From Raoultibacter phocaeensis (lineage in GTDB: Bacteria > Actinomycetota > Coriobacteriia > Coriobacteriales > Eggerthellaceae): DNA of 64,000 nucleotides. The stretch spans positions 682,001 to 746,000 of the forward strand of contig NZ_CABDUX010000001.1 in the NCBI RefSeq assembly GCF_901411515.1, given 5' to 3'. Positions within the stretch are counted from its first letter, which is position 1. The number at the start of each line of letters is the position of its first letter. Both the position numbers and the translations under genes were made by a program. Shown here piece after piece: positions 61,763 to 64,000 of this stretch. The notes under the pieces are model-generated. The model was given only the letters and a program-made list of their open reading frames with translations. It searched no databases and had not been told where the DNA came from.

Positions 61763-63457
61763 TTGAAGAAACACAGACTTCATTACCATTTGGCGCTACC
61801 GGTTACAGCAATCATCGTAGTATTGCTGCTGGTGAACATCGCACTCAGCTCGTCTCTTCAGCGAAAACAGGCCGAAGACACCATGCGGGATCAGGCCTAT
61901 ATTCTCTCTCAGAACATGAGTGCCATCTGGGATTTCATCTCAGTCAATCAGAGCAGGATCAACTATGACAGGGATGGCGTCTACAACCAGAAAGGGCTCT
62001 ATTGCTCCAAAGCGGGCTTGTCCGTCGGCGCGCTGTTCTCAAAACGCACCGATTACGTCATCAGCTATGCTGCACTGAATCCGAGAAGCGAACAGAACCG
62101 CGCCGACGGCTTCGAGACAGAGGCGCTCGCTGCCTTTGCAAACGATCCGAGCATCGAAGAGTATACGGCTTTCGGGGAAATGCAAGGCGAGGAGGGCCGC
62201 TATTTCCGATACGCCGCCCCATTGCGTATGGATGATACCTGCGAGAGCTGCCATGGAGGCGTTGCCGGTGAAATCGACGAGACGGGATATCCGAAAGAAG
62301 GCTTCGTCGACGGGGATCTCGTTGGCATCATCAGCATCGCCACGCCTACGAGGCAGTTCGAGCAAAACTACTTCGACAATGCACTGTTGCAGGGTGTGTT
62401 TCTCGTGGTGCTGTCGGCAGGATGCATACTCGCAAGCTACTGGTTCATCCAGAAATACGTATCGAAGCCATTAGGCAGGCTGGAGCGCGCAATCGAGCGA
62501 TACGGCACCGATCAGTCGTATGAGCAGCTCAACGCCGATGCAATCGGTGCCAAGGGGGAAATAAACAGCTTGGTCTCCTTCTTCAACGACGCCTCGAAGA
62601 AGCTCGAGGCTGTTCATCTAGGGCTCGAATCAGAGGTCTCGAGGAGAACCCTCGATTTGGAATCCGCAAACATGCTACTGGTCTCGCAGGCCGAGGAGCT
62701 GGAGGCTCTGAACGGGCGTCTGAAGGCGGACAACCGATACAAATCGCATTACTTCACCATGATGAGCCATGAACTCAAGACGCCCCTTACGGCGATCATC
62801 GCGTATGCGAATATTCTTCGCGAGGCGAATGCTTCGGGAGATGACCTTGATGCGGATGCGATAGAAGCCATCGCCTGTAACTCACGTGACCTGCTAAGGC
62901 TTATCGAGAATATTTTGGAATCAGCGAAGCTCGAGGCGGGCAGGGCTTCGCTCGAAATGCAAGTAGTTGATACCGATGAGGTGTTCTATCATCTGGAATC
63001 CTCTTTGGCATCATTAGCTGCGGAGCGCAATCTTACTCTATCGTTCTTCAGATCGAAGCAAATGCCGTTGTTTCTTGCGGATTCGATCAAGCTATCCCAT
63101 ATCTTGGAAAACCTGATCAGCAACGCCATCAAGCATACGCCCGGCAATGGCTGCGTCGTCATCGAAGCGTATCACCACAAGAAGGACGAAACCATACGAT
63201 TCCGCGTTATCGATAATGGAACGGGCATACCGGAAGAGGAACAGCGCACAATCTTCGAGGAGTTCGTGCAGGCAAGCGATCATATGGACAAACCTACAAG
63301 CGGAAGTGGCCTAGGGCTTGCTTTGGCAAAGGAATACGCAGAGCTGCATGGCGGCTCCATCCATGTAAAGAGCACGGTCGGTGAAGGAAGCTTCTTCACG
63401 GTCATCCTTCCCTATATCGCTGTGGTATCCGAGGAGGAAGGGGAAGGCGATGCCTAG
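61763..63457 (+). CDS. Haem-motif (DUF3365) sensor histidine kinase, second copy
   Basis: A 564-residue kinase paralogous to 13459-15117. A TTG start at 61763 is needed (MKKHRLHYHL follows). Helix 1 is at about 11-30, CESCH (160-164) is the haem motif, helix 2 at about 208-229, H336 lies in SHELKTP, and the ATPase domain is complete (NLISNAIKH, DNGTGI, GSGLGLALA). It overlaps the response regulator by 8 bases. Confidence 0.92.
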   Translation: MKKHRLHYHLALPVTAIIVVLLLVNIALSSSLQRKQAEDTMRDQAYILSQNMSAIWDFISVNQSRINYDRDGVYNQKGLYCSKAGLSVGALFSKRTDYVISYAALNPRSEQNRADGFETEALAAFANDPSIEEYTAFGEMQGEEGRYFRYAAPLRMDDTCESCHGGVAGEIDETGYPKEGFVDGDLVGIISIATPTRQFEQNYFDNALLQGVFLVVLSAGCILASYWFIQKYVSKPLGRLERAIERYGTDQSYEQLNADAIGAKGEINSLVSFFNDASKKLEAVHLGLESEVSRRTLDLESANMLLVSQAEELEALNGRLKADNRYKSHYFTMMSHELKTPLTAIIAYANILREANASGDDLDADAIEAIACNSRDLLRLIENILESAKLEAGRASLEMQVVDTDEVFYHLESSLASLAAERNLTLSFFRSKQMPLFLADSIKLSHILENLISNAIKHTPGNGCVVIEAYHHKKDETIRFRVIDNGTGIPEEEQRTIFEEFVQASDHMDKPTSGSGLGLALAKEYAELHGGSIHVKSTVGEGSFFTVILPYIAVVSEEEGEGDA

Positions 63458-64000
63458 CAAGATCCTTGTGGCTGACGATGAGCTCAGCGTGCTCAAGATA
63501 GTCAAGTACTATGCGGAGAAGAACGGCTATCAAGTCGATACCGCCTCCGATGGCGAGGCGGCCCTGCGCATATTCCGGGAAGCATCTCCCGATCTGGTCG
63601 TCTTGGATGTCATGATGCCAGGACTCAACGGTTTCGAGGTTTGCGAGGCAATCCGCGATGTTGATATGAGGGTTCCCGTGATCTTCCTTACGGCGAAGGG
63701 CGATCTGGTCGATAAGGGCATGGGGTTCAAGCTAGGGGCAGACGATTACGTGACAAAGCCTTTCGAACCCGAAGAGCTGATCATGAGGATAAGGACCTGC
63801 CTGCGCAGACGCGATGCGTTTCCTGCGAAAAGGAAGGATTCGAATGTAATCGATTTAGGCGATCTCTCCGTTGACCTGAGCTCGAAAACCGTGGTCGTAC
63901 GTGGTGCGGAAGTACCTCTGACGGCAAAGGAGTTTGATTTGCTGGCATTTCTTGCACGGCATCCGACAGAAGCAATCTCACGCGTACGCCTTCTGCAAGG
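63450..64000 (+). CDS. OmpR/PhoB-family response regulator, partial
   Basis: The start at 63450 (MPSKILVADDEL) lies within the kinase's last codons, so the two are coupled. D53 in LDVMMPGLNG is the phospho-acceptor; TAKGDLVDKG and VTKPF follow; the winged helix begins at about 145 (LTAKEFDLLAFLARHPTEAIS). The window ends inside the DNA-binding domain. Confidence 0.93.
   Translation, partial: MPSKILVADDELSVLKIVKYYAEKNGYQVDTASDGEAALRIFREASPDLVVLDVMMPGLNGFEVCEAIRDVDMRVPVIFLTAKGDLVDKGMGFKLGADDYVTKPFEPEELIMRIRTCLRRRDAFPAKRKDSNVIDLGDLSVDLSSKTVVVRGAEVPLTAKEFDLLAFLARHPTEAISRVRLLQ

Overview
The window looks like a chromosomal segment of an anaerobic, GC-rich actinobacterium of the class Coriobacteriia, most likely Eggerthellaceae (inference). 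The reasons are the combination of twin-arginine (Tat) molybdopterin oxidoreductases with four-cluster ferredoxin subunits and TorD-type chaperones, a Tat FAD reductase next to a membrane-bound LuxR-type regulator, several OFA-type MFS carriers, and a rubredoxin/ferredoxin stress operon. I cannot name a species.

Layout. 1-4.9 kb (minus): CoA-transferase, two MFS carriers and an acyl-CoA ligase, a carboxylic-acid uptake and activation cluster. 5-8.4 kb: a small metallopeptidase, a YacP-like nuclease, a DHA2 drug exporter and bacterioferritin. 8.6-10.9 kb: an AT-richer EcoRII-like restriction-modification pair, probably acquired. 10.9-12.6 kb: YolD plus a Y-family polymerase. 12.8-19.2 kb (minus): molybdoenzyme operon A (catalytic subunit, ferredoxin subunit, TorD chaperone) continuing into a haem-motif histidine kinase and its response regulator. 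19.5-28 kb: MATE exporter, cytidylate-kinase-like protein, tRNA-binding protein, shikimate-kinase-like protein, DMT exporter, a TetR-ABC operon and an M23 peptidase. 28-34 kb: DUF2207 protein, tRNA-Ser(GCU), a quinone reductase, and a hybrid histidine kinase preceded by a cyclic-di-GMP-I riboswitch. 34.3-39.3 kb: molybdoenzyme operon B with a divergent TetR regulator. 39.4-46.4 kb: LemA, the ferredoxin/rubrerythrin-like/rubredoxin operon, a long imperfect palindrome, IspE-TadA, tRNA-Ser(UGA), a frameshifted HipA-like gene, and a LuxR regulator. 46.6-59.8 kb: FAD reductase, CapA, SDR dehydrogenase, P-type ATPase, CPBP protease, a nuclease-like protein, a frameshifted cyclic-di-GMP phosphodiesterase and citrate synthase. 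60-64 kb: tRNA-Arg(ACG), an IS1249-like insertion sequence, and a second haem-motif kinase/regulator pair running off the end.

How the parts work together. The recurring theme is anaerobic respiration with exported, probably lipid-anchored reductases whose expression is tied to environmental sensing. All three Tat enzymes carry a lipobox-like motif after the Tat signal, and neither molybdoenzyme operon contains a DmsC/NrfD membrane subunit. Two paralogous kinases carry a periplasmic CxxCH haem motif, one of them inside operon A. Cyclic-di-GMP signalling appears twice: the riboswitch at 34 kb, and a phosphodiesterase with an intact EAL domain but a degenerate cyclase domain and a reading-frame break. 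Oxygen and iron defence is represented by bacterioferritin and the rubredoxin operon, which has a well-formed promoter overlapped by an inverted repeat.

No CRISPR array, rRNA or complete prophage was seen. Mobile-DNA signs are the restriction-modification pair, the IS1249-like element, the palindromic dispersed repeat shared between 19.4 and 41.5 kb, and the HipA-like remnant next to a tRNA.
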